From Burkholderia humptydooensis (GTDB lineage Bacteria; Pseudomonadota; Gammaproteobacteria; Burkholderiales; Burkholderiaceae), in NCBI RefSeq assembly GCF_001513745.1, contig NZ_CP013380.1:3534001-3598000 (forward strand): a DNA stretch of 64,000 bases, given 5' to 3'. This document shows positions 1 through 8,810 of this stretch, piece by piece. Made by a program: the position numbers and the translations under genes. The notes beneath the pieces are model-generated. The model was not told the origin of the DNA and searched no databases. It saw only the letters and a program-made list of their open reading frames with translations. Numbering within the stretch: position 1 is the first letter of the stretch; each line of letters starts with the position of its first letter.

Positions 1-241
1 TGTCGTCCTCGTAGTTCGCGGCTTCGAGATACTTCGCGTCGTCCTTCACGCCGAACGGCGCGGGAGACAGCTTCTTCAGGTGCTCGATCGCCTTCAGCGC
101 GATGCCGTTCTTCGGGCCTTCCTTGGCGGGCAGGTCGAACAGCAGCACGGGCACGCGCGCGTTGACGAGATGCGCGGCGATCTGCGCGCCCATCACGCCG
201 GCGCCCAGCACGGCGACCTTGCGAATGTTGAAATTGCTCAC
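1..241 (-). CDS. 3-hydroxyacyl-CoA dehydrogenase, N-terminal part (cut by window edge)
   Basis: Only the first 80 residues are in the window. They start MSNFNIRKVAVLGAGVMGAQ, the Rossmann NAD-binding glycine motif (GAGVMG at residues 13-18) of the FadB/HBD family, which oxidises L-3-hydroxyacyl-CoA in beta-oxidation. The GTG start is chosen because a strong ribosome-binding site (GGAGGAG) lies 5 bases upstream. The gene lies just downstream of the acyl-CoA dehydrogenase on the same strand, so the two are probably one fatty-acid degradation operon. Whether it is the long bifunctional FadB form or a short dehydrogenase cannot be seen from this fragment. Confidence 0.85.
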   Translation of the reverse strand, partial: MSNFNIRKVAVLGAGVMGAQIAAHLVNARVPVLLFDLPAKEGPKNGIALKAIEHLKKLSPAPFGVKDDAKYLEAANYEDD

Positions 242-331
242 GGGACTCCTCCGGATTGAGCCGCGCGGCGCCGGTCGTAAGGGCGCGCGCGGCGTGTGAG
301 TGCGAATGATCGGTCGTTCGGACGGCGCGCG

Positions 332-2119
332 TCAGAACAGCGCTTCGTCGATTTCCATCATCGTCTTCGCGCCGGCGCGCGCGAGACGAATCGACGACGC
401 CGTTTCGGGCAAGAGGCGCGCGAAGTAGAAGCGCGCGGTCGCGAGCTTCGACTTGTAGAACGGATCGCCCGACGCTTCCTTGTCGAGCGCGATGCGCGCC
501 ATCCGCGCCCAGAAGTACGAGAACACCAGGTGACCGACGGTGCGCAGATACGGCACGGCGGCCGCCCCCACCTCGTCCGGGTTCTGCATCGCCTTCATGC
601 CGATTTCCATCGTCAGCTTCTGCACCTTCTCGCCGATGTCGGCGAGCGGCGTGATGAATTCGGACATTTCGGGCTTCACGCCTTCCGCTTCGGCGAACTC
701 GGCGACGATCTTGCCGAACTTCTTCAGCTTCGCGCCCATGTCGCCCAGCACCTTGCGGCCGAGCAGGTCGAGCGCCTGAACCGAGTTGGTCCCTTCATAG
801 ATCATGTTGATCCGCGCGTCGCGCACGTACTGCTCCATGCCCCACTCGGAGATGAAGCCGTGGCCGCCGTAGATCTGCATCGCGTGGTTCGTGCACTCGA
901 ACGCGTTGTCGGTCAGGAACGCCTTGATGATCGGCGTGAGGAGCGCGACGAGATCCTCCGCTTCCTTGCGCACCGCTTCGTCGGCGTGCGACAGCGCCTT
1001 GTCGATCTGCAGCGCCGACCAGTACGTGAACGCGCGCGCGCCTTCCGCGTACGCCTTCTGCGTGAGCAGCATGCGGCGCACGTCCGGGTGGACGATGATC
1101 GGGTCGGCCGGCTTGTCCGGCGCCTTCGGGCCCGTCAGCGAGCGCATCTGCAGGCGCTCCTTCGCATACGTGAGCGAGTTCTGGTAAGCGACTTCGGTGA
1201 GGCCGAGCCCCTGCATGCCGACGCCGAGGCGCGCGGCGTTCATCATCACGAACATCGCGTTCAGGCCCTTGTTCGGCTCGCCGATCATCCAGCCCTTCGC
1301 GTTGTCGAGGTTGATCACGCAGGTCGCGTTGCCGTGGATGCCCATCTTGTGCTCGATCGAGCCGCACTTGACGCCGTTGCGCTCGCCCGGCTCGCCCGAC
1401 GCGTCGGGGACGAACTTCGGCACGATGAAGAGGGAGATGCCCTTCGTGCCCTTCGGCGCGTCCGGCAGGCGCGCGAGCACGAGGTGAACGATGTTCTTCG
1501 AGAAGTCGTGTTCGCCGCTCGAAATGAAGATCTTGGTGCCGCTGATCGAATACGAGCCGTCGCCGTTCGGCTCGGCCTTCGTGCGCAGGATGCCGAGGTC
1601 TGTGCCGCAGTGCGGCTCGGTCAGGCACATCGTGCCCGTCCATTCGCCCGACACGAGCTTCGGCAGGTAGAGCTTCTGCAGCTCGGGCGCGCCGTGCGCG
1701 TGCAGGCATTCGTACGCGCCGTGCGACAGGCCCGGATACATCGTCCATGCCTGGTTCGCCGAATTCAGCATTTCATACAGCGCGTTGTTGACGAACGCGG
1801 GCAGGCCCTGGCCGCCGTAATCGGGATCGCAGCCGAGCGCGGGCCAGCCCGCCTCGATGTACTGCTGGTACGCTTCCTTGAAGCCCGTCGGCGTCTTCAC
1901 GACGCCGTCGCCGACATACGTGCAGCCCTCGCGGTCGCCGACCTGGTTGAGCGGGAAAAGCACCTCCGAGCAGAACTTGCCCGCTTCCTCGAGCACCTGG
2001 TTGATCGTGTCGGCGTCGAGATCAGCATGCTTGGGCATCTGCTTGACCTCGGCTTCGACGTTCAGAAGCTCGTGCAACACGAATTGCATGTCGCGCAACG
2101 GCGCGGCGTACTGTCCCAT
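332..2119 (-). CDS. Acyl-CoA dehydrogenase (long, ~595 aa)
   Basis: FAD-dependent enzyme that makes the alpha-beta double bond of acyl-CoA in beta-oxidation. The 595-residue protein is of the longer subfamily with an added C-terminal helical region. Visible family marks are the flavin-contact segment MCLTEPHCGTDLG, the stretch QIYGGHGFISEWGMEQYVRD, and IYEGTN, in which Glu442 is the expected catalytic base. The start MGQYAAPLRD is preceded by GGAGAG; the frame stays open further upstream but would then run into the TetR gene. It lies between the TetR regulator upstream and the 3-hydroxyacyl-CoA dehydrogenase downstream, all on the same strand. Confidence 0.93.
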   Translation of the reverse strand: MGQYAAPLRDMQFVLHELLNVEAEVKQMPKHADLDADTINQVLEEAGKFCSEVLFPLNQVGDREGCTYVGDGVVKTPTGFKEAYQQYIEAGWPALGCDPDYGGQGLPAFVNNALYEMLNSANQAWTMYPGLSHGAYECLHAHGAPELQKLYLPKLVSGEWTGTMCLTEPHCGTDLGILRTKAEPNGDGSYSISGTKIFISSGEHDFSKNIVHLVLARLPDAPKGTKGISLFIVPKFVPDASGEPGERNGVKCGSIEHKMGIHGNATCVINLDNAKGWMIGEPNKGLNAMFVMMNAARLGVGMQGLGLTEVAYQNSLTYAKERLQMRSLTGPKAPDKPADPIIVHPDVRRMLLTQKAYAEGARAFTYWSALQIDKALSHADEAVRKEAEDLVALLTPIIKAFLTDNAFECTNHAMQIYGGHGFISEWGMEQYVRDARINMIYEGTNSVQALDLLGRKVLGDMGAKLKKFGKIVAEFAEAEGVKPEMSEFITPLADIGEKVQKLTMEIGMKAMQNPDEVGAAAVPYLRTVGHLVFSYFWARMARIALDKEASGDPFYKSKLATARFYFARLLPETASSIRLARAGAKTMMEIDEALF

Positions 2120-2177
2120 GACTCTCTCCAAGATATGGCAATCGGCTCGAGCTCCCCCGACGGCGGTCGTGCCGCCG

Positions 2178-2777
2178 CTAACGGCTCTCGCTCTGGTACG
2201 AAACAATCGTCTTTTCAAGCGCGGCCCACGTGAGCCGCACCGCATCCGGCTGATGCAGGAAGCGTGCGTCGTGGTGCAGGCCGAGCGTGAAGCTGTACAA
2301 CTCGAAGAGCATCAGGTTCGGATCCGTGTCCGGGCGCAGATGCCCCTCCTCCTTCGCTTGCGAAATGGCGCGCAGCAGCGCGGCGCGCCACGCTTTCACG
2401 CTCGCGATCAACTGCTCGCGCACCGCGCTGTCCGGGCGATCGTCGTATTCGACGGCGCCGCTGATGTAGATGCATCCCGTCGTCACCTCCTGGATGCGCT
2501 TCTCGATCCAGCGCGCCAGCATCGCCCGCAGGCGCGGCAAACCGCGCGGCTCGCGCAGGCTCGGAAAAAACACCTCGTTCTCGAAACGATGGTGGTACTC
2601 TCGCACGACCTCGACCTGCAAATCGTCGCGCGATCCGAAGTGCGCGAACACGCCGCTCTTGCTCATCTGCATGCGCTCGGCCAATAGGCCGATCGTCAGA
2701 CCCTCGAGCCCGTCACGGCTGGCAAGGTCCAATGCTGCTTCGAGTATCGCGGCACGCGTCTGTTCGCCTTTTCGCAT
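2178..2777 (-). CDS. TetR family transcriptional regulator
   Basis: 199-residue DNA-binding regulator. Residues about 5-50 form the TetR helix-turn-helix (TRAAILEAALDLASRDG, then GLLAERMQMSKSGVFAHFGS). The rest is an alpha-helical ligand domain of the kind with a TetR_C tail. It sits 58 bases upstream of the acyl-CoA dehydrogenase on the same strand, so it probably controls these fatty-acid genes. By analogy with FadR/PsrA-type TetR proteins the effector could be an acyl-CoA; that is inference. A palindrome 88 bases upstream of its start may be its own operator. Confidence 0.88.
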   Translation of the reverse strand: MRKGEQTRAAILEAALDLASRDGLEGLTIGLLAERMQMSKSGVFAHFGSRDDLQVEVVREYHHRFENEVFFPSLREPRGLPRLRAMLARWIEKRIQEVTTGCIYISGAVEYDDRPDSAVREQLIASVKAWRAALLRAISQAKEEGHLRPDTDPNLMLFELYSFTLGLHHDARFLHQPDAVRLTWAALEKTIVSYQSESR

Positions 2778-2864
2778 AGCTTTTAATAACCGTTCCAGGT
2801 GATCGAATAAAATCGAACGGCCGTACTATTATTGAGTGCGGCCGGCGGCGAAACAAGGAAATTA

Positions 2865-2882
2865 TTAGAAATCGGTTTCTAA
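2865..2882. promoter_or_regulatory. Palindromic operator candidate upstream of the TetR gene
   Basis: TTAGAAATCGGTTTCTAA has two 7-base arms (TTAGAAA / TTTCTAA) around a 4-base centre. It lies in the short AT-richer gap between the phospholipase D gene and the TetR gene, 88 bases upstream of the TetR start codon. Size and position suit a TetR-family operator; binding is inferred. Confidence 0.4.
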
Positions 2883-2965
2883 CCGTCCCCGCTATTTTGC
2901 AGGGTCGCGCGCCTTTGGAGGAGGCCCTGTGCAGGCCGCGGCGCGCCGCATGTGTAAGCGAATGC

Positions 2966-4240
2966 TTAGTCGTATCCGCCGACCGTCAGCAGCTTCATCG
3001 CACCCCGGTACGCGTTGTACGCGAACCAGTTCAGAAACCGCTCGACGGCGGGCCGCGCCGCGTAGAGCGCGGGGTCGATCTCGCGGCCGTCGGCGAACGC
3101 GACGCCGATTGCGTCGCGCAGCGCGGCCGTCTCCTCGCGGTGGCGCACGAGCACGACGTTCGCCTCGTTGTTCAGCATCAGGCTGAGCGCGTCCAGATTC
3201 GACGAGCCGACGGTCGCCCAGTGATCGTCGATCACCGCGACCTTGCCGTGCAGCATCGTCTTGTCGTATTCGGCAACGCGCACGCCCGAGCGCAGCAACG
3301 CATGATAAAGGAACGGCACCGCCATATCGAGCGACGCGAATTCGTTGCGCCCGAGCAGGATCCGCACGTCGACGCCGCGCCGCGCCGCCCCGGCGAGCGC
3401 GCGCCGCAGCTTGCGCCCCGGCAGGAAGTAGGGATTGGCGAGCAGGATCGACCGACGCGCGCGGCCGATCGCCGCGAGATACGCCTTCTCGATCGTCCGG
3501 CGGTTCACGACGTTGTCGCGCGCGACGAACGCGACGCTCGGCTCGGTCACGACGCGCAGCGCGCCCGCCTTCACCCAGCGGCGGCTGCGCATCCAGCGGC
3601 GAAAGCGCGCGGCGAACGCGGAGCCGTCGACGCCATGCGGCAGGTATTGCGCGTAGCGCTTGTGGCCGACGGCGATCCGTTGCCACTGCACCTCGAACGC
3701 GGCGCGCACGTCGGCGACGGCGGGCCCGTTCAGCTCGAGCGCGAAATCCCAGCGCGGATACGGCAGGCGCTCGCCGTTCTGCTCGAAGTCGTCGACGATG
3801 TTGATGCCGCCGCAGAACGCGTAGGCGTCGTCGATCACCGCGAGCTTGCGGTGCGTGCGCGAGAAGCCGAAGCGGCCGAACAGATAGGGGTTGTAGATCC
3901 GGTGCTCGACGCCCGCGTCCGGCCACGCGCCGAAGAGCGGCAGGCGCTCGGTGCCGATCCCGTCGGTGATGACGCGCACGTGGACGCCGCGCGCGGCCGC
4001 GCGGATGAGCGCGTCGGACACCGCGCGGCCGACGGCGTCGTCGCAGAAGATGTAGGTTTCTAGCGCGACGCGCTCGCGCGCGGCGTCGATCCGTTCGATC
4101 AGCGCGGGGAAGAACGCCGCGCCGCCGTCGCAGAGGCGCACCGCGTTGCCGGACGTGAACGCGAGCCGCGACGCGGAACCGCGCTCCTGCAGGAACATCT
4201 GCCGCAGTTGCGCAAGACGGTGCCGGGTCCGGCCACTCAT
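2966..4240 (-). CDS. Phospholipase D family protein (cardiolipin synthase ClsB-like)
   Basis: 424-residue protein with two HKD motifs, the signature of the PLD superfamily: H130-K132-D137 (HRKLAVIDD) and H331-K333-D338 (HGKVAVIDD). Such proteins join or hydrolyse phosphodiesters. The length and the lack of N-terminal membrane helices resemble ClsB-type cardiolipin synthases, which make cardiolipin from phosphatidylglycerol at the inner membrane. The start ATG overlaps the stop of the upstream NUDIX gene (ATGA), so the two are translationally coupled. Substrate is not decided by sequence alone. Confidence 0.85.
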   Translation of the reverse strand: MSGRTRHRLAQLRQMFLQERGSASRLAFTSGNAVRLCDGGAAFFPALIERIDAARERVALETYIFCDDAVGRAVSDALIRAAARGVHVRVITDGIGTERLPLFGAWPDAGVEHRIYNPYLFGRFGFSRTHRKLAVIDDAYAFCGGINIVDDFEQNGERLPYPRWDFALELNGPAVADVRAAFEVQWQRIAVGHKRYAQYLPHGVDGSAFAARFRRWMRSRRWVKAGALRVVTEPSVAFVARDNVVNRRTIEKAYLAAIGRARRSILLANPYFLPGRKLRRALAGAARRGVDVRILLGRNEFASLDMAVPFLYHALLRSGVRVAEYDKTMLHGKVAVIDDHWATVGSSNLDALSLMLNNEANVVLVRHREETAALRDAIGVAFADGREIDPALYAARPAVERFLNWFAYNAYRGAMKLLTVGGYD

Positions 4241-4713
4241 GCGGCGCGCGACGCGAGGCGCTCGGGCAGTTGCAGGATCGCTTCGGCGTTCGACGGCGAG
4301 TAGCAGCGCGCGGCCGCTTCGCGGTAAGGCAGCCACAGATAATCGGTGTGCTCGCGCGGCGACAGCGTCACGTCGACGCGCGCCGGCACTTCCAGGCTGA
4401 ACCAGTGCTCGGTGTTGCGGGTGACGCCGGGCGCGTAGCGGTGCAGGTACTGCGGATAGATCGTGTACTCGATCGCGTGATGCCAGTCGACGAGCGCGGC
4501 CAGCGCAATGCCGGGGCTGCCGACGACGATGCCCGTCTCCTCCGCGACCTCGCGCGCGGCGGCCTGCGCGATCGGCTCGTCGGGCGCGTCCTTCGAGCCG
4601 GTCACGGACTGCCAGAAGTCGGGCTGATCGGCGCGCTTGATGACGAGCACGTCGAGCGCGGGCGTATGGATTACGACGAGAACGGATTCGGGGATTTTCG
4701 GTGGTTTCGTCAT
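4237..4713 (-). CDS. nudB: NUDIX hydrolase, dihydroneopterin triphosphate pyrophosphatase-like
   Basis: 158-residue NUDIX protein. The NUDIX box runs from about residue 38 (GSKDAPDE) to REVAEETGI. The E. coli NudB family removes pyrophosphate from dihydroneopterin triphosphate in folate synthesis, and the sequence around the box (FWQSVTGS...) resembles it. The spacing between the first Gly and Glu is six rather than the textbook five, so one residue has been added or the Gly is shifted. It is the first gene of a pair with the phospholipase D gene, overlapping by four bases. The symbol is by resemblance. Confidence 0.75.
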   Translation of the reverse strand: MTKPPKIPESVLVVIHTPALDVLVIKRADQPDFWQSVTGSKDAPDEPIAQAAAREVAEETGIVVGSPGIALAALVDWHHAIEYTIYPQYLHRYAPGVTRNTEHWFSLEVPARVDVTLSPREHTDYLWLPYREAAARCYSPSNAEAILQLPERLASRAA

Positions 4714-4801
4714 CGGGATGTCATCGGCGTCAGCCCGCCCGACGCGGCGGACGGCGCGGCACCGTCAAGAAAACCATGGGTCGACTGTACCGCAAAAAAC
4801 G

Positions 4802-4826
4802 AAAAGGGCGCGCGCGCCCTTTTTTG
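4802..4826 (-). terminator. Rho-independent terminator of aspS
   Basis: A self-complementary stem GGGCGCG/CGCGCCC at 4806-4819 is flanked by A-run and T-run on both sides. Read leftward it is followed by TTTTCGTTTTTT, so it can end aspS transcription about 95 bases past its stop codon. Because both flanks are T-rich on their own strand it could act in both directions. Confidence 0.8.
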
Positions 4827-4918
4827 TGGTCCTTTTCGGCGTCGGCCGAAGCCGGCCGTCGCGCCGAGCGCGAGCCGAGCCGGCATCCCGATTCGGCCGC
4901 GGCCGGCGCGCGGCGGCG

Positions 4919-6721
4919 TTACGCCTTCGGCTGCTCCGGCTGGCGCAAGCGGATGTGCAGTTCGCGCAACTGGCGCTCGTCGACTGGGCTCGGCGCCTGC
5001 GTGAGCAGACACTGCGCGCGCTGCGTCTTCGGGAACGCGATCACGTCGCGGATCGAATCGGCGCCCGCCATCATCGTGACGATGCGATCGAGGCCGAACG
5101 CGATGCCGCCGTGCGGCGGCGCGCCGTACTGCAGCGCGTCGAGCAGGAAGCCGAACTTCGCCTGCGCCTCCTCCGGGCCGATCTTCAGCGCGCGGAACAC
5201 CTTGCTCTGCACTTCTTCGCGATGGATACGCACCGAGCCGCCGCCGATTTCCCAGCCGTTCAGCACCATGTCGTATGCCTTCGCGAGGCAGCGGCCCGGA
5301 TCGGTCTCGAGGTATTCGAGATGCTCGTCCTTCGGGCTCGTGAACGGGTGGTGCGCGGCGACGTAGCGCGCATCTTCGTCGTCGTACTCGAACATCGGGA
5401 AGTCGACGACCCACAGCGGCTTCCAGCCCGCCTCGACGAGGCCGTTCGCGCGGCCGAACTCCGAATGGCCGATCTTCAGGCGCAGCGCGCCGAGGCTGTC
5501 GTTGACGACCTTCGCGCGGTCCGCCGCGAAGAAGATGATGTCGCCGTCTTCGGCGCCCGTGCGCTCGAGGACCGCCGCGATCGACGCGTCGTGCAGGTTC
5601 TTGACGATCGGGCTCTGCAGGCCGTCGCGCCCCTTCGCGCGCTCGTTGACCTTGATCCACGCGAGGCCCTTCGCGCCGTAGATGCGCACGAATTCGGTAT
5701 AGCCGTCGATGTCGCCGCGCGTGAGCTCGCCGCCCTTCGGCACGCGCAGGGCCGCGACGCGGCCGTCCTTCGTGTTGGCCGGCGTGCTGAACACCTTGAA
5801 GTCGACGTCCTTCATCGCATCGGTGAGCTCGGTGAACTCGAGCTTCACGCGCAGGTCGGGCTTGTCCGAGCCGAAGCGCGCCATCGCCTCCGAGTGCGGC
5901 ATCACCGGGAATGTCGCGGCGAGCTCGACGCCGATCGTCGTCTTGAAGATGTGACGGATCATGTCCTCGAACAGATCGCGGATTTCCTGCTCGCCGAGGA
6001 ACGACGTCTCGCAGTCGATCTGCGTGAATTCGGGCTGGCGGTCCGCGCGCAGGTCTTCGTCGCGGAAGCACTTCGTGATCTGGTAGTAGCGGTCGAAGTT
6101 CGCGACCATCAGCAGTTGCTTGAACAACTGCGGCGATTGCGGCAGCGCGAAGAACTGGCCCGCGTTCACGCGCGACGGCACGAGGTAGTCGCGCGCGCCT
6201 TCCGGCGTGCTCTTCGTGAGCATCGGCGTTTCGATGTCGATGAAGCCCTGTTCGTCGAGGTACTTGCGCGCCTCGATCGCGACGCGGTAGCGCAGCCGCA
6301 GGTTGTGCTGCATCTGCGGGCGGCGCAGGTCGAGCACGCGGTGCGTCAGGCGCGTCGTCTCCGACAGGTTGTCGTCGTCGAGCTGGAACGGCGGCGTGAC
6401 AGACGCGTTCAGCACGTCGAGCTCATGGCACAGCACTTCGATCTTGCCGCTCGTCAGGCCGGCGTTGATCGTGCCTTCCGGACGGCTGCGCACGAGACCC
6501 TTCACCTGGATGCAGAACTCGTTGCGCACGCCTTCGGCGGCCGCGAACATTTCGGCGCGATCCGGATCGCACACCACCTGCACGAGACCCTCGCGATCAC
6601 GCAGGTCGATGAAGATCACGCCGCCGTGATCGCGGCGACGATGGACCCAGCCGCACAGCGACACCGTCTGGCCCAGCAGGTGTTCGGTCACGAGACCGCA
6701 GTATTCAGTTCGCATCGACAT
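4919..6721 (-). CDS. aspS: Aspartyl-tRNA synthetase
   Basis: 600-residue class IIb aminoacyl-tRNA synthetase that charges tRNA-Asp (in proteobacteria lacking AsnRS or GatCAB differences it may also charge tRNA-Asn). It has the N-terminal OB-fold anticodon-binding domain (RTEYCG...[13 protein letters not shown]), the class II motif 2 [19 protein letters not shown], the bacterial insert domain, and motif 3 GIAFGLDRI near the C-terminus. The length is normal for bacterial AspRS. Two ATGs lie six bases apart; E. coli AspRS begins at the second (MRTEYCG), so the true start may be 6715. It ends before a strong terminator. Confidence 0.96.
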   Translation of the reverse strand: MSMRTEYCGLVTEHLLGQTVSLCGWVHRRRDHGGVIFIDLRDREGLVQVVCDPDRAEMFAAAEGVRNEFCIQVKGLVRSRPEGTINAGLTSGKIEVLCHELDVLNASVTPPFQLDDDNLSETTRLTHRVLDLRRPQMQHNLRLRYRVAIEARKYLDEQGFIDIETPMLTKSTPEGARDYLVPSRVNAGQFFALPQSPQLFKQLLMVANFDRYYQITKCFRDEDLRADRQPEFTQIDCETSFLGEQEIRDLFEDMIRHIFKTTIGVELAATFPVMPHSEAMARFGSDKPDLRVKLEFTELTDAMKDVDFKVFSTPANTKDGRVAALRVPKGGELTRGDIDGYTEFVRIYGAKGLAWIKVNERAKGRDGLQSPIVKNLHDASIAAVLERTGAEDGDIIFFAADRAKVVNDSLGALRLKIGHSEFGRANGLVEAGWKPLWVVDFPMFEYDDEDARYVAAHHPFTSPKDEHLEYLETDPGRCLAKAYDMVLNGWEIGGGSVRIHREEVQSKVFRALKIGPEEAQAKFGFLLDALQYGAPPHGGIAFGLDRIVTMMAGADSIRDVIAFPKTQRAQCLLTQAPSPVDERQLRELHIRLRQPEQPKA

Positions 6722-6777
6722 GATGTTTGCTTTCTTTCGTAGTGGTCAACGGGAAGAGCCGCACTCTCTCCCGGGCA

Positions 6778-7428
6778 TTACATCGGCGGCTCGACGGGAC
6801 GGCGCGCCGGCGCGGCAACGGGCGCCGGGGGCGCGACGACGCCCATCGAGACGATGTACTTGAGCGCGGCGTCGACCGACATGTCGAGCTCGACGACCTC
6901 GCTTTTCGGCACCATCAGGAAGAAGCCGGACGTCGGATTCGGCGTCGTCGGCACGTAGACGCTCACGTGCTCTTCCTTCAGGTGATTGACCACGTCGCCG
7001 CCGGGCGTGCCGGTCAGGAACGCGATCGTATAGGAGCCGCGGCGCGGATACTCGATCAGGAGCGCCTTGCGGAATGCGTTGCCGCTGCTCGACAGCAGCG
7101 TGTCCGACACCTGCTTCACGCTCGTGTAGATCGGCCCGACGACGGGAATGTGCCGCACCACCGCGTTCCACCAGGTGACGAGCTTCTGGCCGATGAAATT
7201 CTGCGTCGCGAGCCCGACGACGAAGATGAACGCGAGCGTGAGCACCGCGCCGATCCCCGGCAGCCGGAAGCCGAACAGCCGCTCCGGCTGCCACGCCGCG
7301 GGCAGCAGCAGCAGCGTCTGGTCCATCGTGCCGATGATGAGCCCGAGCACCCACAGCGTGATCGCGAGCGGAACGAGAACCAGGAGTCCGGTCAGAAACA
7401 CCGATTTGAGGGTCGTCTTTTTCATCAT
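6778..7428 (-). CDS. DUF502 family membrane protein
   Basis: 216-residue protein of the DUF502 family, function unknown. Residues about 8-31 (VFLTGLLVLVPLAITLWVLG) and 56-77 (GAVLTLAFIFVVGLATQNFI) form two membrane helices, followed by a soluble domain with the family stretch VYVPTTPNPTSGFFLMVP and a proline/alanine-rich tail. The gene lies 56 bases upstream of aspS and 67 bases downstream of the FmdB-type gene on the same strand, an arrangement common in beta-proteobacteria. A start one codon later is equally possible. Confidence 0.88.
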   Translation of the reverse strand: MMKKTTLKSVFLTGLLVLVPLAITLWVLGLIIGTMDQTLLLLPAAWQPERLFGFRLPGIGAVLTLAFIFVVGLATQNFIGQKLVTWWNAVVRHIPVVGPIYTSVKQVSDTLLSSSGNAFRKALLIEYPRRGSYTIAFLTGTPGGDVVNHLKEEHVSVYVPTTPNPTSGFFLMVPKSEVVELDMSVDAALKYIVSMGVVAPPAPVAAPARRPVEPPM

Positions 7429-7495
7429 CTGCCGTCGAAAAATCGCGCCGGTGCGTCAAGCGCGGGACGCGCCGCCGACACGGGCGGCGCGGCGG

Positions 7496-7822
7496 TCACG
7501 TACTGCTCGCGGGCGCGGCGGCAGGCGCGGGCGCGGACGCCGCTGGCGCGCTCGCCGCGCTGTCCGCCGCGGTGGCAGGCGCCGCCTGCTCGCCGCTCGC
7601 CTTCTCGCCGCTCGCGGCGGGCGCGCCCGCGCCGCCCGAGCCGCCGCGGAAGTCGGTCACATACCAGCCCGAGCCCTTCAATTGGAACCCGGCGGCCGTG
7701 ACTTGCTTGCGAAACGCGTCCTTCCCGCATTCCGGGCACTGCGACAGCGGTGCGTCGCTCATCTTCTGAAGCACATCTTTCGCGTAACCGCACGCTTCGC
7801 AACGATAGGCGTAGATCGGCAT
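7496..7822 (-). CDS. FmdB-type zinc ribbon protein
   Basis: 108-residue protein. Residues 1-45 are the FmdB zinc ribbon: MPIYAYRCEACGY, then QCPECG, giving CxxC pairs that bind zinc. The middle carries FQLKGSGWYVTDFR, also conserved in the family. The last 45 residues are an Ala/Pro/Ser/Glu low-complexity tail. The family is called regulatory after FmdB, but its role is not settled. The start at MPIYAY is the conserved family start; the frame stays open far upstream, but that part lies in a promoter-like region. Confidence 0.88.
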   Translation of the reverse strand: MPIYAYRCEACGYAKDVLQKMSDAPLSQCPECGKDAFRKQVTAAGFQLKGSGWYVTDFRGGSGGAGAPAASGEKASGEQAAPATAADSAASAPAASAPAPAAAPASST

Positions 7823-7855
7823 GGTATTTTCCCGCAGAAACAATAACCGGTATAA

Positions 7856-7880
7856 AAGGCTTGCAAAGCCTTGAATTATA
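7856..7880 (-). promoter_or_regulatory. Promoter -10 box with adjacent inverted repeat for the FmdB-type gene
   Basis: On the minus strand a consensus -10 box TATAAT lies at 7880-7875, about 55 bases from the start codon. Just downstream is the inverted repeat AAGGCTT-gca-AAGCCTT (7856-7872). It overlaps the expected transcription start, so it could be an operator or a 5-prime hairpin. I see no good -35 box at 16-18 bases, so an activator may be needed. Confidence 0.45.
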
Positions 7881-7922
7881 GCCGAAAGGCGGACGCCTTC
7901 CCCGGTCCGCGCGGGCGCACCG

Positions 7923-8660
7923 CTACGAGCGGCGCCACGCGAGCCAGCGCTCGCGTCCGGCGAATACCGGCAGCGAATCGGCGGCGGGCTCGTCCTCGAC
8001 GAGCGCGAAATTCGGCGAAAGGAGCGCGTCGAGCTCCGCGCGCTCGATTCCGAACGGCGGCCCCTTCGGCGTCGCGCCGACGAAGAAGAAGCCGGCGAGG
8101 AAGCCGCCCGCCGGCAGCAGCTCGGCCATGCGCCGCGCGTAATCGGCGCGGCGGCTCCTCGGAATCGCGCACAGGAACGCGCGCTCATAGATCCATTGCG
8201 GGACGAACGGCGGCGCGTATGCGAAGAAATCGGCCTGCTCGACGAGCGCGGCGTCTTCGCCCAATTCGCGGCGCGCGGCCGCGACCGCCTGCGCGGAAAA
8301 GTCGATCGCGCGCACGGGCCAGCCAGCGCGCGAGAGCCAACGCGCCTCGTACGCGCTGCCGCAGCCGGGAATCAGCACCGGGCACCGCGGATGCCGTGCG
8401 GCGAACGCGGCGAACGCTTCCGGCACGCGCGCGCTGTCCCACGGCGTCACGCCCTGCTCGAAGCGCTCGTCCCAGAACGACGCTTCGCCCGGATCGCGCG
8501 ACGCGAAATTCGCGGCGGACGGGGCAGGCGCCACGGAAGACGGTGCCATCGCGGCCTGCGCGGCCGCGGACGGCGGATTTGCCGGTTGCGCAGGTTGCGC
8601 CGATTGCGCATCGCCCGCCGCGTGTCCGGCCGCATCACGTTTGTTCGCTTCGCTCGTCAT
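7923..8660 (-). CDS. TPMT-family SAM-dependent methyltransferase
   Basis: 245-residue protein. After an Ala/Gln/Pro-rich N-terminal stretch of about 50 residues comes a thiopurine S-methyltransferase-like fold: FWDERFEQGVTPWD (substrate/SAM entry), VLIPGCGSAYEARWLSRAGW (SAM-binding motif I) and VRAIDFSAQAVAAAR (motif II). The family methylates thiols, halides or thiopurines; which applies here is unknown. The N-terminal low-complexity part is unlike usual TPMT proteins, so translation may start further in, but the ATG at 8660 is the first in frame. Confidence 0.82.
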   Translation of the reverse strand: MTSEANKRDAAGHAAGDAQSAQPAQPANPPSAAAQAAMAPSSVAPAPSAANFASRDPGEASFWDERFEQGVTPWDSARVPEAFAAFAARHPRCPVLIPGCGSAYEARWLSRAGWPVRAIDFSAQAVAAARRELGEDAALVEQADFFAYAPPFVPQWIYERAFLCAIPRSRRADYARRMAELLPAGGFLAGFFFVGATPKGPPFGIERAELDALLSPNFALVEDEPAADSLPVFAGRERWLAWRRS

Positions 8661-8810
8661 GCCGTCGCTTCGCCTCGCAATTCGTCCTTCATTCGCTCTT
8701 CGCCCGCTCGCCGCGCGCCGCTCATCGGCGGCGTCCGCGTTCCGGCGGCCCGCGTCGCGCGCTCCGCCGCGATCTCCCCCGCTGCTTCAACCGCGACTTC
8801 AGCCGCAACC

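Noticed and set aside
296..2233. Long open frame on the plus strand opposite the acyl-CoA dehydrogenase
   Set aside because: It is Arg/His/Asp-rich with no family resemblance and mirrors the codon pattern of the real gene on the other strand; high GC makes such antisense frames common.
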